From Winogradskyella luteola (lineage in GTDB: Bacteria > Bacteroidota > Bacteroidia > Flavobacteriales > Flavobacteriaceae), in the NCBI RefSeq assembly GCF_019203985.1, contig NZ_JAGSPD010000011.1, positions 1 through 64,000 of the forward strand: a DNA stretch of 64,000 nucleotides, given 5' to 3'. This document shows, in pieces, positions 16,484 to 27,075 of the stretch. Both the position numbers and the translations under genes were made by a program. Under the pieces are notes generated by a model. It was not told the DNA's origin, did no database searches, and saw only the letters and a list, made by a program, of their open reading frames with translations. Numbering within the stretch: the first letter of the stretch is position 1; every line of letters begins with the position of its first letter.

Positions 16484-19400
16484 ATGAAAAAAATTACCTT
16501 AACCCTAAACGCTTTGCTAGTAAGTTTACTTAACGTAAACTCAAAAGAACCTAAACTTCTTTACTTAATAATAGCAATACTTCTTAGCTTACAAATTAAT
16601 GCACAAACTCCTGGTGTTTCGATCTATTACGAACAATTTTCTGGTGATAACAGAGAATATATAGAATACATACCTGGTAATTTGCCTATTATAATTTCTG
16701 CGCCACATGGAGGTGTAAAACAATCTGGACAAACAATTGGAAGTGTATTTTACCCAGATGATGATTCTACTTTACCAGATCGCAGTTGCGGTACCAATGA
16801 ACGTGATGATAACACAGATATTTTAATCAGGGAAATACAGGCAGAAATATTTGCATTAACAGGCTGCTATGCACACGTTATTATCAATAACCTACACCGC
16901 TCTAAATTAGACCCAAATAGAGAACAAGGTGAAGCTACCTGTGGGGATGCTGACTCTATAGATCATTGGAATGCTTGGCACAGTTTTATAGATCAGGCCA
17001 GTACTTCAGTAGAAACCAATTGGGGCAAAGGACTTTACATTGATTTACATGGACAAAGCCATACAATTCCGAGAATTGAAATAGGATATAACATTACGGC
17101 CAATCAATTGAATTCTGGTAATTTAAACAGCACGAGCAATATCGATAGATCAACGATTAAAAATCTGGTTGGTACTAATCTTAACAACCTAACTCACGAG
17201 GAACTAATTAGAGGTAATAATAGTTTAGGTCAATTGTTTCAAGAAATGCCAGCTGTTTTTTATAATACCAATGTGAATCCTGGCTGCGGTGTAACCTCTG
17301 GTTATAGAGCAGTGCCTAGTGCATCGGATTACGGGAATACGAGTTGCGATGATACCACACCTCATTCCAATGCTTATTTTGACGGTAACTATTACAATAA
17401 TAGAAGACATGGTTCTGGTAACGGGAGCGGAACAAGTGCTGGTTCTAATGATGGTGGTGGAAATGTTGATGGTATAATGACAGAAGTAAATAGACGTGTC
17501 AGGGATTTAGGAACTTATAATGGTAACTTCTATGATAGTCGACCTCAAACTTTAGTGCCATTTGCAAAAGAGTATGCTGCAGTTGTTCTCGATTATATAG
17601 ATATACACTATAATGATTTTGCAACGTTTACATATCCTTTAAGCACTTATGATGTCAATGATTCTGACCCTTCACCAACGATTACTGGCCGATCTGGAGG
17701 TACATTTACCAGTACTTCTGGTTTGTCAATTAATACAAGCTCGGGAGTAATAGATTTATCTTCTTCTTCAACAGGAAATTATGTGGTCACCTATACCGTA
17801 GGATCATGCGGATATTATAAGGAAACTTTTAATATTGAGATAACAGGAACCCTAACAGATACTGAAGCACCAACAGCACCTACGGGCTTAGCTGCCAATA
17901 ATATAACTGAAAATAGTATGGATTTAAGTTGGAATGCTTCTACAGATAATATTGGTGTTACGGACTATGAAGTTTATCAAGACGGAGGTCTTATAGCTAC
18001 AGTTTCATCTCTTACTTACCAAGTTACAGGCCTATCTGCAGAGACTTCCTATAGTTTTTACATTATAGCCAAAGATGCTGCAAACAATAGCTCAGCAGCT
18101 AGTAATACGATAAATCCCAGTACATTAGAACCAGATACTGGGGCTCCAACTGCTCCAACAAATTTAGCAGCTAGCAATATTACACAATCGTCCATAGACC
18201 TGAGCTGGGACGCATCAACAGACAATGTAGGAGTTACGGATTATGAAGTGTATCAAGACACTAACCTTATTGCAACTGTACAGACACTTACACATCAAGT
18301 TACTGGTTTAACCCCTAGTACCGCTTACACATTTTATGTGATTGCAAAAGATGCAGCCGAAAACAGCTCTGCACAGAGTAATTCTGTAAATGCAACCACG
18401 GACCAACTAGACACAGAAGCTCCAAGTATTCCTCTAAATCTATTGGCCAGCAACGTTACTACAACTAGTGTAGATCTCAATTGGGATGCTTCAACGGATA
18501 ATGTTGGAGTTGCATCTTACGATATATACCAAGATGATATTTTAATTACAAATGTAGGTTCAACGTCCTATCAAGTTACTGGGCTTTCTGAAGAAACAAT
18601 CTATAGTTTTACAGTAAGGGCAAAAGATGCCATCGGAAACACTTCTACGGATAGTAACGAAGTTGCCGTATTAACATTGGCAAATAATCCTTCAAGCTAT
18701 TGCAATTCAGCAAGTACAGATGTAAGTGACGAATTTATAAGTAGAGTACAGTTGAGTTCTATTGATAATTCATCTGGCGGTCAGTTTTATTCAGATTTCA
18801 CATCTGAATCTACTATACTCAGAAAAGAAACGCAATATACAATTACAATAACACCAACTTGGACAAATCAGTTATATGACGAGGGTTATTCTGTTTGGAT
18901 AGATTACAATAATGATGGCGATTTTGAAGATAACAATGAACAGGTTTGGACACAGGTACCAACTCAAGATACACCAGTAAGTGGTAGTTTTACAGTTCCT
19001 GCTTCAGCATTGGAGAAAGAAACCAGAATGCGTGTAACATTGCGATATAACGAAATTCCTGGTCCATGTGATAATTTTCAATATGGAGAAGTGGAAGACT
19101 ATACCGTAAAGTTGGTTGGCACCAATGATTTAGTATATACCAATGATGCTTGGACTCCTTTTGCTCCTTCAAGTTCTACGGGTGCTAATAATGCTGTGAT
19201 ATTAGATGGTACATATACAGTGAATACAGATGTTGTTGTTAATTCAATTGATGTAAAGTCTGGCGCAGATGTGGTTGTAGCTTTCAATGGCTCTATTACT
19301 GCTAATGGCAATTTGATTTCTAATGATAATGTAATACTCGAATCAATCTCTGATCAATATTCAAGTTTGATTGTCAATGGTTCTGTGGTTGGAAATGTAC

Positions 19401-20707
19401 AATATAAACGTCATGTTAACACGCTCGCTGGTGGTAATGATTTAGTTGCTCCTCCAGTTTTTGGTCAGCAGTTTAATATTTTCAAGGATGCAAATTCTAA
19501 TATAGTGAGCAATGCTGGCAACACACATTACCTATTTGGTCCTTTTGAAAAAGTAACTAATACCTATGTTACTTATGCAAGTGATGAAACAGAGAAATTA
19601 GGTGTTGCAAAAGGTTATCGTGCTGCTTCAACAGATGATGGTACATTTACATTTTCAGGTTTGGTAACGACCAAGGATGTATCGGTACCTGTACTTATTT
19701 CTGGACCTACTACACCAGAATGGAATTTAATAGGAAACCCTTATCCTTCATACATTATGCTGAGTGATTTTCTGAGTTTGAATAATTCAAAATTCAATAT
19801 AGAACGCGCTGGTATTTACGGTTACGATGGTAATGCTTCTAGTGGTTGGGAGATTTGGAATCAGGCGTATTCAGAAGCCAATCCCTTTGCCGTAATAACG
19901 CCTGGTCAAGGATTTTTAGTGGCAACCAATACAAGCGGAATTAATTTCAACTTTACAGCCGCAATGCGTACAATAGGAGATTCCGATGATTTTATAGAAG
20001 GAAGATCTAATAATACCAACACCATTTCGCATTTACAATTAAAACTAAATGGGGTGTCTGACTTTTATAAAACTGATTTCTACTTTACGGATAATGCCAC
20101 ACTAGGGCAAGACCCAAATTACGATTCCGAGATTTTTGGTGCATCCCCTTCGCTAGCAATTTATTCACGATTAGTTGAAGAAGATACCGGTAGAGCTATT
20201 GGTGTTCAATCTATTGGAAACACGGAACTATCCGATGTTATAATTCCATTGGGAGTGCATATTCCTCAAGGGGAACAAGTAGTATTCAATATATCTGAAA
20301 GAACTCTCGCCGAAGATATTGAGGTTTATTTAGAAGATAGACATACCAACATATTTACACTGTTGAATACTTCGGAATATATGTTTACGGCTGATACTGA
20401 TTTAAATGGAATAGGGCGTTTTTACCTTAGGTTTGCTCAAAGTACTTTAGGCATTACAGATACTAATTTTGATGGTATTGCCATTTTTAATGTAAATGCT
20501 ACGCAAACTATAAATATTAAGGGACAGTTAGACCTAGATTCTGAATTTACAATTTACGATCTGCAAGGACGATTGGTAAAGCAAATGACATTATTATCTA
20601 GCTCTAATTTGCACCAAGTGGACGCATCAGAACTAAATGCTGGCGTATATATTGTGAAGCTTAAAAATAGAAATCAAGAAAAAACACAAAAACTAATTAT
20701 AAAATAG
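16484..20707 (+). CDS. type IX-secreted multidomain protein: N-formylglutamate amidohydrolase-like domain, three FN3, GEVED, C-terminal sorting domain
   Basis: This 1407-residue protein has a signal peptide ending INAQ (about residue 41). Residues about 45-380 resemble the N-formylglutamate amidohydrolase fold, with [18 protein letters not shown] and YIDLHGQSH supplying likely zinc and carboxylate ligands. A cadherin/Ig-like linker leads to three FN3 repeats of about 91 residues (starting near 459, 550, 642), a GEVED domain (about 740-875, [12 protein letters not shown] and GEVEDY), a long beta region, and a type A sorting signal ([11 protein letters not shown]...QKLIIK). It is probably exported by the T9SS and surface-bound or released. 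The substrate is unknown and need not be N-formylglutamate. Confidence 0.85.
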   Translation: MKKITLTLNALLVSLLNVNSKEPKLLYLIIAILLSLQINAQTPGVSIYYEQFSGDNREYIEYIPGNLPIIISAPHGGVKQSGQTIGSVFYPDDDSTLPDRSCGTNERDDNTDILIREIQAEIFALTGCYAHVIINNLHRSKLDPNREQGEATCGDADSIDHWNAWHSFIDQASTSVETNWGKGLYIDLHGQSHTIPRIEIGYNITANQLNSGNLNSTSNIDRSTIKNLVGTNLNNLTHEELIRGNNSLGQLFQEMPAVFYNTNVNPGCGVTSGYRAVPSASDYGNTSCDDTTPHSNAYFDGNYYNNRRHGSGNGSGTSAGSNDGGGNVDGIMTEVNRRVRDLGTYNGNFYDSRPQTLVPFAKEYAAVVLDYIDIHYNDFATFTYPLSTYDVNDSDPSPTITGRSGGTFTSTSGLSINTSSGVIDLSSSSTGNYVVTYTVGSCGYYKETFNIEITGTLTDTEAPTAPTGLAANNITENSMDLSWNASTDNIGVTDYEVYQDGGLIATVSSLTYQVTGLSAETSYSFYIIAKDAANNSSAASNTINPSTLEPDTGAPTAPTNLAASNITQSSIDLSWDASTDNVGVTDYEVYQDTNLIATVQTLTHQVTGLTPSTAYTFYVIAKDAAENSSAQSNSVNATTDQLDTEAPSIPLNLLASNVTTTSVDLNWDASTDNVGVASYDIYQDDILITNVGSTSYQVTGLSEETIYSFTVRAKDAIGNTSTDSNEVAVLTLANNPSSYCNSASTDVSDEFISRVQLSSIDNSSGGQFYSDFTSESTILRKETQYTITITPTWTNQLYDEGYSVWIDYNNDGDFEDNNEQVWTQVPTQDTPVSGSFTVPASALEKETRMRVTLRYNEIPGPCDNFQYGEVEDYTVKLVGTNDLVYTNDAWTPFAPSSSTGANNAVILDGTYTVNTDVVVNSIDVKSGADVVVAFNGSITANGNLISNDNVILESISDQYSSLIVNGSVVGNVQYKRHVNTLAGGNDLVAPPVFGQQFNIFKDANSNIVSNAGNTHYLFGPFEKVTNTYVTYASDETEKLGVAKGYRAASTDDGTFTFSGLVTTKDVSVPVLISGPTTPEWNLIGNPYPSYIMLSDFLSLNNSKFNIERAGIYGYDGNASSGWEIWNQAYSEANPFAVITPGQGFLVATNTSGINFNFTAAMRTIGDSDDFIEGRSNNTNTISHLQLKLNGVSDFYKTDFYFTDNATLGQDPNYDSEIFGASPSLAIYSRLVEEDTGRAIGVQSIGNTELSDVIIPLGVHIPQGEQVVFNISERTLAEDIEVYLEDRHTNIFTLLNTSEYMFTADTDLNGIGRFYLRFAQSTLGITDTNFDGIAIFNVNATQTINIKGQLDLDSEFTIYDLQGRLVKQMTLLSSSNLHQVDASELNAGVYIVKLKNRNQEKTQKLIIK

Positions 20708-20717
20708 AAATAGTCGT

Positions 20718-21431
20718 CTAGACGTGTTTTATTTCATTATTATGGAGTAATTCATCACCGCGTAAGCGCAATAATATTTGAGCAACCGCAATAGTGTCTT
20801 TTTCGCAGTATTTGATGATACGATCAATGTCGTTGTCTTTGTAATAGACATTATAGACTTCACTGCCGTCGATATCGTCTTTAGGGGAAGGAATACCCAA
20901 AACGTTAGTCAATAACTTAAGAGATGTGTAGGTTTTGTAGTCTCCAAATTTCCATAGCTCCAAGGTATCTAAATGGGGTACTTCCCATGGCTTTTTACCA
21001 AACAGGTTGAGCTTATAGGGTAATTCTATATTATGAATAATCATACGTCTTGCGATGTACGGAAAATCGAATTCCTTACCATTATGTGCACAAAGGAGAT
21101 GCTTGTTTGAACTAAAATGTGTAATCAATAGATTCTTAAAATCTTTTAGAATTTTAATTTCATTACCATGAAATGAAGTTACTCTAAGGGTTCTTATGTC
21201 ACCTTCCATTTTAAAATACCCAACTGAAATACAAATGATTTTACCAAACTCTGCCCAAATCCCTGCTCTATCATAGAATTCTTCAGCTGTAAACTCTTCT
21301 TTACGCTGATATTTGGATTTTGCCTCCCAAAGCTCCTGTTTGGTAGGATCTAAATCATTGAATTTTTCAGTTTCTGGAACCGTTTCTATATCTAGGAATA
21401 GTATGTTTTCTAGGTTAAGTTTACTTATCAT
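20718..21431 (-). CDS. 3'-5' exonuclease, PolB-like DEDD family
   Basis: This 237-residue protein has the DEDD exonuclease pattern: FLDIETVPE (Asp14, Glu16), CAHNGKEFDFPYIARR in the middle, and YCEKDTIAVAQILLRL near the end. It matches the family described as 3'-5' exonucleases related to the PolB proofreading domain. It probably degrades single-stranded DNA ends. It converges on the secreted protein gene with a 10-base gap and stands alone. Confidence 0.85.
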   Translation of the reverse strand: MISKLNLENILFLDIETVPETEKFNDLDPTKQELWEAKSKYQRKEEFTAEEFYDRAGIWAEFGKIICISVGYFKMEGDIRTLRVTSFHGNEIKILKDFKNLLITHFSSNKHLLCAHNGKEFDFPYIARRMIIHNIELPYKLNLFGKKPWEVPHLDTLELWKFGDYKTYTSLKLLTNVLGIPSPKDDIDGSEVYNVYYKDNDIDRIIKYCEKDTIAVAQILLRLRGDELLHNNEIKHV

Positions 21432-21465
21432 GGTACTTCTTGAGAAAATAGGGGGCTTTTAATTT

Positions 21466-22629
21466 TTAATTTTTTTTGCTCATCATCTCATAAGCTTCAT
21501 CAATATACAAACTAATATCGTACGTGTATATACCATCGCTTGCAAGATTTGGTGACTTTTTATGCCCCAGCCTTACAATAATAACATTGTCCTCTGGTTG
21601 CACAATAACATATTGACCCAAATGGCCTCGCATCATAAAAAAGTCTTTTCCTAATTGATGATGTAACCACCAACCGTAACCGTATTCAGGGCTTTCAGCA
21701 AACCGTGGTTTTATGGACTTTGCGACATAACTAGAATCTATGATTTGTTTTCCATTCCATTTGCCATGGTCTTTAAATAATCTGCCATAACGTGCAAAAT
21801 CTTTGGCGTTGCTTGCTATACAACAATACGCCTTTACCAAATCGTGATCTTCGCTATCCACTTGCCATAATGTTGAATTTTCAGAACCTAGAGGTTTCCA
21901 AATTTTTTCTTCAAAATAATCATAGAGCTTTTTACCTGTTGCCTTTTCTATTACCATAGCCAACATTTGTGTGTCTCCACTAGCATATTTAAAAGCTTTG
22001 CCTGGGTCTGTTTTCATTTTTAAGCCATTCATTACTTTGGCTAAATCATCATCAAAATAAGCACGTGTTGTGATAGATAAGGGCGAATAATAGGCTTCGT
22101 CCCAATTGGTGCCAGATGCCATAGAGGATAAATCACCAACCGTCATATTTGCCGCATTGCCTTCACAAAATGCAGGTAAAAAATCGCATACAGGCTGATT
22201 TAAACTTTTTATGAAACTATCTTGAATAGCCATGAACATTAATCCAGACACATAGCTTTTGGCCATTGAAAACGAATTCGATTTTGAATCTTCACCAAAG
22301 CCATCGTAATAGGCTTCAAACCAAATGCTATCGTTTTTTATAATTAGATAGGCAATTGTTCCCCAATCGTTGTTAGCATTTTTCAATACATCGGTTGCTT
22401 CAACGGTATTATAATTTTTATGATTGGGCCAAGGTTGCGGATTGTTACTTGCTTCTATGGTCTGGTTGTCAAATTCTTTGTAATCTTCCAGAAAAGCTGT
22501 GGTATGGCCTTTCATGTATATAGTCCTTACAGCTTTGATGAGGTAATCTGTATCTGTAATGTAAAGAACAACAATTAGTAATCCGAAAAGGATGATTAAG
22601 AATTTAAATAGTTTTTTAAGGAATTTCAT
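21466..22629 (-). CDS. membrane-anchored serine hydrolase, class C beta-lactamase fold
   Basis: This 387-residue protein has an N-terminal hydrophobic anchor (about residues 8-24) and a beta-lactamase/esterase-type domain with the nucleophile motif SMAK (Ser121, Lys124), a Tyr motif around FKYASGDT and a HxG-type motif near MMRGHLGQY. Activity could be esterase, peptidase or a PBP-like function; it is unlikely to be a dedicated antibiotic-resistance enzyme. The ATG at 22629 was chosen over an upstream frame (22725) because it gives the membrane anchor directly and starts 13 bases after the preceding stop. Confidence 0.85.
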   Translation of the reverse strand: MKFLKKLFKFLIILFGLLIVVLYITDTDYLIKAVRTIYMKGHTTAFLEDYKEFDNQTIEASNNPQPWPNHKNYNTVEATDVLKNANNDWGTIAYLIIKNDSIWFEAYYDGFGEDSKSNSFSMAKSYVSGLMFMAIQDSFIKSLNQPVCDFLPAFCEGNAANMTVGDLSSMASGTNWDEAYYSPLSITTRAYFDDDLAKVMNGLKMKTDPGKAFKYASGDTQMLAMVIEKATGKKLYDYFEEKIWKPLGSENSTLWQVDSEDHDLVKAYCCIASNAKDFARYGRLFKDHGKWNGKQIIDSSYVAKSIKPRFAESPEYGYGWWLHHQLGKDFFMMRGHLGQYVIVQPEDNVIIVRLGHKKSPNLASDGIYTYDISLYIDEAYEMMSKKN

Positions 22630-22642
22630 TGGGGGTAATTTA

Positions 22643-23164
22643 TTAGTTTTTTGTTCTACGCTTCCTAAGCTTTTCTTTATAAAAACGCTTGTCGGCGATA
22701 TAAAGTGTTTTATTAAAAGTAGCAATTATATTTTGTTCTTCATTAACAAGACTCATGGTTTTTAAAATATCGATTTCATTATGTTCAGCTACGTTCTGTT
22801 TTATTGTTTCAATTTCATCTTCTGTAAAGATAAATTCACCATAGATAGTTGACTTTGCTGGTTTCTTGTAACGTGCTTCAACAGCCTTGTCCCAAACCAC
22901 ATAATCATCTCCCAAAATTTGAATCAATTGAATCATATAAATTGGATCTGTTGCCGCCAACATACTACCTCCAAAGATAGAACCTGCATAGTTGCGGTTT
23001 TTCCAATTGAGTTTAAGTCTAATTTTTACGTAGTGTAGATCATCACTAACCTCAATTAGTTTTGCTGTAGTTCTTCTATACATTGGCGACCAATTGAAAC
23101 CATACTTATATATCGTTGAGGCTTTAAAAAATCGCTTTAATAATTCTGTGCCCGATTTGTACAT
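22643..23164 (-). CDS. DUF4442 (hotdog-fold) protein
   Basis: This 173-residue protein matches the DUF4442 group of thioesterase-like hotdog proteins: the central part includes LKLNWKNRNYAGSIFGGSMLAATDP and the strand KAVEARYKKPAKSTIYGEF. Its start overlaps the MGMT stop (TAATG), so it is translationally coupled. Function is unknown; acyl-CoA thioesterase activity would be a guess from fold. Confidence 0.8.
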   Translation of the reverse strand: MYKSGTELLKRFFKASTIYKYGFNWSPMYRRTTAKLIEVSDDLHYVKIRLKLNWKNRNYAGSIFGGSMLAATDPIYMIQLIQILGDDYVVWDKAVEARYKKPAKSTIYGEFIFTEDEIETIKQNVAEHNEIDILKTMSLVNEEQNIIATFNKTLYIADKRFYKEKLRKRRTKN

Positions 23165-23637
23165 TAAAACAGGGTTTGTTGTTTGTGTTCACTCTCGTGA
23201 TTTAGCAACCACTGTTTTCTGTGTAACCCGCCTGCATAACCTGTTAGACTGCCATCGCTGCCAATAACGCGATGACAAGGTATAATAACCCAAAGCGGAT
23301 TTTTACCATTGGCACTTGCTGCTGCTCTTATGACATTTGCATCACCTAATTGTTTGGCTAAATCTAAATAAGAAATGGTTTTACCATAAGGGATGGTTTG
23401 CAATTGTTTCCAAACCTTTTTTTGAAATGCGGTACCCTCTGGATTTAATTTTAAGTCGAAGGTTTTAAGCTCGTTTTTAAAATAGGCCTTAAGCTGCGTT
23501 ACACAATCTAAAAGTGATTCTTGAATAACTTTAGATAATTCTTGAGGTGTGTCTAATATTGAAATTGAGGCAATGCCATTGCTATCTCCAACAATTTTAG
23601 CATGGCCAAGTGGTGTTTCAATATAGCAAGTTGGCAT
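23164..23637 (-). CDS. ogt: methylated-DNA--[protein]-cysteine S-methyltransferase
   Basis: This suicide DNA-repair protein transfers O6-alkyl groups from guanine to its own cysteine. It is 157 residues with the active-site PCHRVIG (Cys121) and the helix-turn-helix region YGKTISYLDLAKQLGDANVIRAAASAN. It overlaps both neighbours by TAATG junctions (start with the CNNM gene stop, stop with the DUF4442 start), forming a tight four-gene minus-strand operon. Confidence 0.95.
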   Translation of the reverse strand: MPTCYIETPLGHAKIVGDSNGIASISILDTPQELSKVIQESLLDCVTQLKAYFKNELKTFDLKLNPEGTAFQKKVWKQLQTIPYGKTISYLDLAKQLGDANVIRAAASANGKNPLWVIIPCHRVIGSDGSLTGYAGGLHRKQWLLNHESEHKQQTLF

Positions 23638-24755
23638 TAGCTTTCAGGATTGTCGTTTTCTATTAAACCCAAACGTTTAGCTCTGCTTTCCCAACTTTTT
23701 CTGGCCAACATTTGTAGGTCCGATACATTATCACTTTCATCCATAATTTCTAGACCAAGAAGTGTTTCAATAACATCTTCCATAGTAACCAAACCACTAA
23801 CAGATCCGTACTCGTCGACGACTAAAGCCATGTGATTTCGGCTTTCTACCAATTGCTCAAATAGTTTCGGAATTGGCATACTGCGATTAACAATGATAAT
23901 ACTTCGTTTAATGTCTGTAAGTAGTTTAGAACCATTGCCAAGTGCCATTTCTTTAAAGACTTCATCTTTTAGAACTAAACCTGTAATGTTATCTGAATCT
24001 TCAGTATAGACAGGGATACGAGAAAAACGAATATTTTGGTTTGCGGCAAAAAAGGTTTCGATATTCATGGTCTCGTTTTCGGTTTTCATTACTGTACGAG
24101 GTGTCATAATGTCCTTTGCCTGCACTTCCTTAAAGGTTAAGAGATTTTTGATAACTTTACTTTCGTTTTCTTCAAACACACCTTCTTCGTGAGCAATTTC
24201 AGTCATGGCCACAAAACCTTCGCGACTTAAAACACTACCGTGGCCTTTGCCACCAATTAATTTTGTTGTGAGTTGGAGCAACCACAAAATACCGGTCCAC
24301 TTTAATGGAAATATCAACACGTTGAGCGCTTTTGCTGTAAAGTTAGCAAGCTGTTTCCAAAAGGTCGCACCTATGGTTTTGGGAATGATTTCTGAAGCGA
24401 CCAATATTAAAATCGTCATAATCGTAGAAACGACACCAACCATTAAATCTTCTGTGAATTCTACACCAAGAATGCTGCGTTTGGTAGTCCCGTAGAGTTC
24501 TACATAAGCAACTTTTGCCTGTACACCAACCAAAATAGCACCAACGGTGTGCGCAATTGTGTTTAAGGTTAAAATTGCAATTAAGGGCCGGTCAACGTCC
24601 TTTTTTAGCTCTTCTAAATCGTTAGCATAAGCTTTGCCCTCTTTCTTTTTAACGTTGATAAATGTAGGTGTAATACTAAGTAGCACAGCTTCTAGAATAG
24701 AACACAAAAATGAAAAGAAAATAGATATAACAGCGTAAAAAATGAGTAAGCCCAT
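23637..24755 (-). CDS. CNNM-domain / CBS-pair membrane protein (HlyC/CorC-like)
   Basis: This 372-residue protein has an N-terminal CNNM/DUF21 transmembrane domain (about residues 1-180, four hydrophobic segments) and a CBS pair (about 205-345, with DIMTPRTVM and DEYGSVSGLVTMEDVIETLLG). Such proteins are linked to magnesium or cobalt export. The C-terminal CorC/HlyC domain seen in longer relatives is absent; the protein ends about 25 residues after the second CBS motif. It is the first gene of the MGMT operon. Confidence 0.88.
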   Translation of the reverse strand: MGLLIFYAVISIFFSFLCSILEAVLLSITPTFINVKKKEGKAYANDLEELKKDVDRPLIAILTLNTIAHTVGAILVGVQAKVAYVELYGTTKRSILGVEFTEDLMVGVVSTIMTILILVASEIIPKTIGATFWKQLANFTAKALNVLIFPLKWTGILWLLQLTTKLIGGKGHGSVLSREGFVAMTEIAHEEGVFEENESKVIKNLLTFKEVQAKDIMTPRTVMKTENETMNIETFFAANQNIRFSRIPVYTEDSDNITGLVLKDEVFKEMALGNGSKLLTDIKRSIIIVNRSMPIPKLFEQLVESRNHMALVVDEYGSVSGLVTMEDVIETLLGLEIMDESDNVSDLQMLARKSWESRAKRLGLIENDNPES

Positions 24756-24837
24756 TAATGCATAGAAGTTTAATTATTGCGAAGTTACAAAATGAATAGT
24801 TAATGTGGTGCTAAATATTTTTTTCATAATTTTAAAT

Positions 24838-25566
24838 ATGAAAAATATTGTAACCTTTTTCATTATAACTCTCTCTCTTTTATTGAATGCACAAAAAAAG
24901 GGAAAAGTAGTTTATAAAGTATCTTTAGACAAAAGTACTATTGAAAAACCTTATGAGAATCCAGAGAATACTGAAGCTAAAAACGAAGCTCTAGAAATGT
25001 TACATGAGTCCCAACCTGTTGAGGCTTACCTGGTGTTTAATGATAGCGTTTCCTTGTATTATGTTGAAGAAAAAGTTGAAATACCTAGATGGGATAACGA
25101 TAATGGCGTAGTTAATATTACACCATCTGGTATAAATATGAGTTGGTATATGGCGGGTAGTGCGAACTTGTACTACTCTGATTGGACAAGAAATTATAAC
25201 ATCAGCACTTCTGAAGTTGTGGGAACTAGAAAACGTATAAAAAAAGAACCTATACTTTGGGATATAACCGAAGAGACTAAAACTATTAATGGTTACTTAT
25301 GTTATAAAGCTATTTTAACGGCAAAGGAAAACCGCATAGCCTGGTTTACAAAAGAGATTCCTCTTCCACATGGCCCAAGAGGATTCAATGGACTTCCAGG
25401 ATTGGTTTTAGAGTTTCAGAATAATAAATATACTTATCTGGCTAAGAGTATAGAATTAGACCATTATGAAGCCGAAGAAATTGAAGAACCTTTAGAAGGC
25501 GATATTATAACAGAAGAAGACTATAGAAAATGGGCAAATGGATTTTGGTCTGATGAAGGCAACTAA
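24838..25566 (+). CDS. GLPGLI family protein
   Basis: This 242-residue secreted protein has a signal peptide (MKNIVTFFIITLSLLLNAQ) and the GLPGLI family name motif as GLPGLV (RGFNGLPGLVLEFQ), plus ITEETKTINGYLCYKA. The family is Bacteroidota-specific with unknown function, probably periplasmic. The ATG at 24838 is preferred to 24805 because it begins the signal peptide directly. A terminator follows at 25573. Confidence 0.88.
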   Translation: MKNIVTFFIITLSLLLNAQKKGKVVYKVSLDKSTIEKPYENPENTEAKNEALEMLHESQPVEAYLVFNDSVSLYYVEEKVEIPRWDNDNGVVNITPSGINMSWYMAGSANLYYSDWTRNYNISTSEVVGTRKRIKKEPILWDITEETKTINGYLCYKAILTAKENRIAWFTKEIPLPHGPRGFNGLPGLVLEFQNNKYTYLAKSIELDHYEAEEIEEPLEGDIITEEDYRKWANGFWSDEGN

Positions 25567-25572
25567 ATAAAA

Positions 25573-25620
25573 ACTAATAGAAAAGTTTTTAATGACACTT
25601 TTCTAATAGTCTTTCTTTTT
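25573..25620 (+). terminator. intrinsic terminator after the GLPGLI gene
   Basis: ACTAATAGAAAAGT and ACTTTTCTAATAGT form a 14-bp stem with one mismatch, followed by CTTTCTTTTT. Confidence 0.75.
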
Positions 25621-25634
25621 CGTTGGGGAGTTCT

Positions 25635-25828
25635 CTAGTTTTTAGTAGCGCGTTTCACTTCTCTTTCAGCGTGCTCTGTTTCGCGCTTAGCTCTAGCCAA
25701 TTCACGCTCTGCACGCTCGAGTTCGCGTTTTACTCTTGCTACAGCTTCTTCACTTTATTTTTTAGCGTCGGTACCAGAGATGAAGTGTTTTAAATCTTCG
25801 CCTAACTTAGTAATTTTTTGAAATTCAT
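25635..25828 (-). pseudogene. broken gene for a small charged coiled-coil protein
   Basis: On the minus strand, from ATG at 25828, the frame reads MNFKKLLS then stops. One extra A in the A6 run would instead give MNFKKITKLGEDLKHFISG and continue to DAKK, where an in-frame TAA (25755-25757) precedes a strongly coding-like tail SEEAVARVKRELERAEREL... that ends at TAG (25635-25637). The tail is a heptad-rich Glu/Arg/Lys coiled coil. Two lesions in about 62 codons argue for a pseudogene, although both are near A-runs and could be sequencing errors. Confidence 0.6.
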
Positions 25829-26011
25829 AATAATTCGTTTTAATGATTGTACACTACAAATCTAACTGCCAGAATTGGCCTAAAAAAGAAATTACACCTG
25901 GTTAACCTAGCGTTAACCTTAAGTTACGTGAAAATTACCATGTATATAGGGGTTTAAAAAATTGCATTTGGTCTATGTTAATATATTACTATTTAGTATT
26001 TTTAAGCGTAA

Positions 26012-26029
26012 ATACCCATTAATGGGTAT
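26012..26029. promoter_or_regulatory. 18-bp perfect palindrome in the promoter of the accessory operon
   Basis: ATACCCATTAATGGGTAT is a perfect palindrome. It begins 8 bases after a TATTTTTA (-7-like) sequence at 25997-26004, close to the expected transcription start, and 55 bases before the first gene. A near copy sits in the same position before hemH (43337-43349). It is probably an operator for an unidentified regulator. Confidence 0.5.
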
Positions 26030-26083
26030 GGAAATACCTTCCCTTTAGACCTAGTTTAGTAGCATAATTTAATATTTTGAATT

Positions 26084-26332
26084 ATGGATGCTAAGACCTC
26101 CTTGCACGAGATACAGAAGATTACCTGCAATGATGATTCCTGCCAAAAGGAATTTAGCGTAATTACATCGCCTATATATACAGTAGTTACCAGACCAACT
26201 GTGGAAAGTAATTTAGGGATTAGGGGCGCAGATACAATAGAAGAAGGCCCAATAGACGATTATATTGTTGTAAAATGTCCGTGCGGCAAGAACACCCAGA
26301 GAGTTTATTTAAAGATCAATAAAGATGAGTGA
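26084..26332 (+). CDS. small protein with zinc-ribbon-like cysteines, unknown function
   Basis: This 82-residue protein has no signal peptide and two cysteine pairs, C15-x4-C20 and C65-x-C67 followed by Gly (KCPCGKNTQ), consistent with a small zinc ribbon. It is the first gene of a four-gene accessory operon; its stop overlaps the next start by 8 bases. No family was recognised. Zinc binding is inferred from the Cys spacing. Confidence 0.7.
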   Translation: MDAKTSLHEIQKITCNDDSCQKEFSVITSPIYTVVTRPTVESNLGIRGADTIEEGPIDDYIVVKCPCGKNTQRVYLKINKDE

Positions 26333-27053
26333 GCTTAAAGATTTTGACCAGTTTTGGTTAGGGAAAGGGCAAGAATTAGTTGATGATACATTTACTAATC
26401 TTAACAAGCATTTAATAAACTATAATACGTATTTAAAATTCTTATTGGGATTTTATACTACAGCTGGTTTAACAACTGTGCTATTGTTCAAGTCGGTATG
26501 CCCATGGATTTACATTGGGTTTTTTCTGCCGTTGGTTGTGGTCTATTGGGCATTATTTAAAATCTCAGTGGGACAAAGCATTTCTTTAGACAGCTTAGAT
26601 ATTAGAAGCCCTTTAAAAATAAATGATACTTATAATAAATTGGTTATCAATTTAAAGAAAGATATCGTTAGCGCAAAACAGTGGGTAGGACTTGCGACGT
26701 TTGCAGTACTCATAGGAGGGTCTATTACTACGTACTATCTGAATCTAGAAATAAAAGAAGCAGAAAAGGAAAAGGTGTTAAGAGATGCAGAGTATAAAAA
26801 ATCTGAGGATCTTCTAAAGATGGAAAACGAAATTTACAAGGATTTTAAGAAAACACAGAAGCTTCATATTGAAGTGAATGAAAAAGACCAAAAACTAATG
26901 ATCACAGCAAAATTGCTTGAGACCAAGACAATAGCCATAGAATATATAGATATAGATGGCAAAACACAAAACAAAGCTTTTGAAATACCTAAACGGACAG
27001 ACTATAAAAGAGATATAGGTAATGTAAAAAAGTTAATAAAAATAAAAGACTAA
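26325..27053 (+). CDS. inner-membrane protein with C-terminal coiled coil, unknown function
   Basis: This 242-residue protein has hydrophobic segments at about residues 36-56, 60-80 and 120-140, then a charged helical stretch (KEAEKEKVLRDAEYKKSEDLLKMENEIYKD split across about 145-185) and a short beta-like tail. It overlaps the zinc-ribbon gene by 8 bases and precedes the next gene by 22 bases. It resembles no family I know; the topology suggests a membrane anchor for a cytoplasmic or periplasmic partner. Confidence 0.7.
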   Translation: MSELKDFDQFWLGKGQELVDDTFTNLNKHLINYNTYLKFLLGFYTTAGLTTVLLFKSVCPWIYIGFFLPLVVVYWALFKISVGQSISLDSLDIRSPLKINDTYNKLVINLKKDIVSAKQWVGLATFAVLIGGSITTYYLNLEIKEAEKEKVLRDAEYKKSEDLLKMENEIYKDFKKTQKLHIEVNEKDQKLMITAKLLETKTIAIEYIDIDGKTQNKAFEIPKRTDYKRDIGNVKKLIKIKD

Positions 27054-27075
27054 ATAATAATTTAAACTAAGAAGT

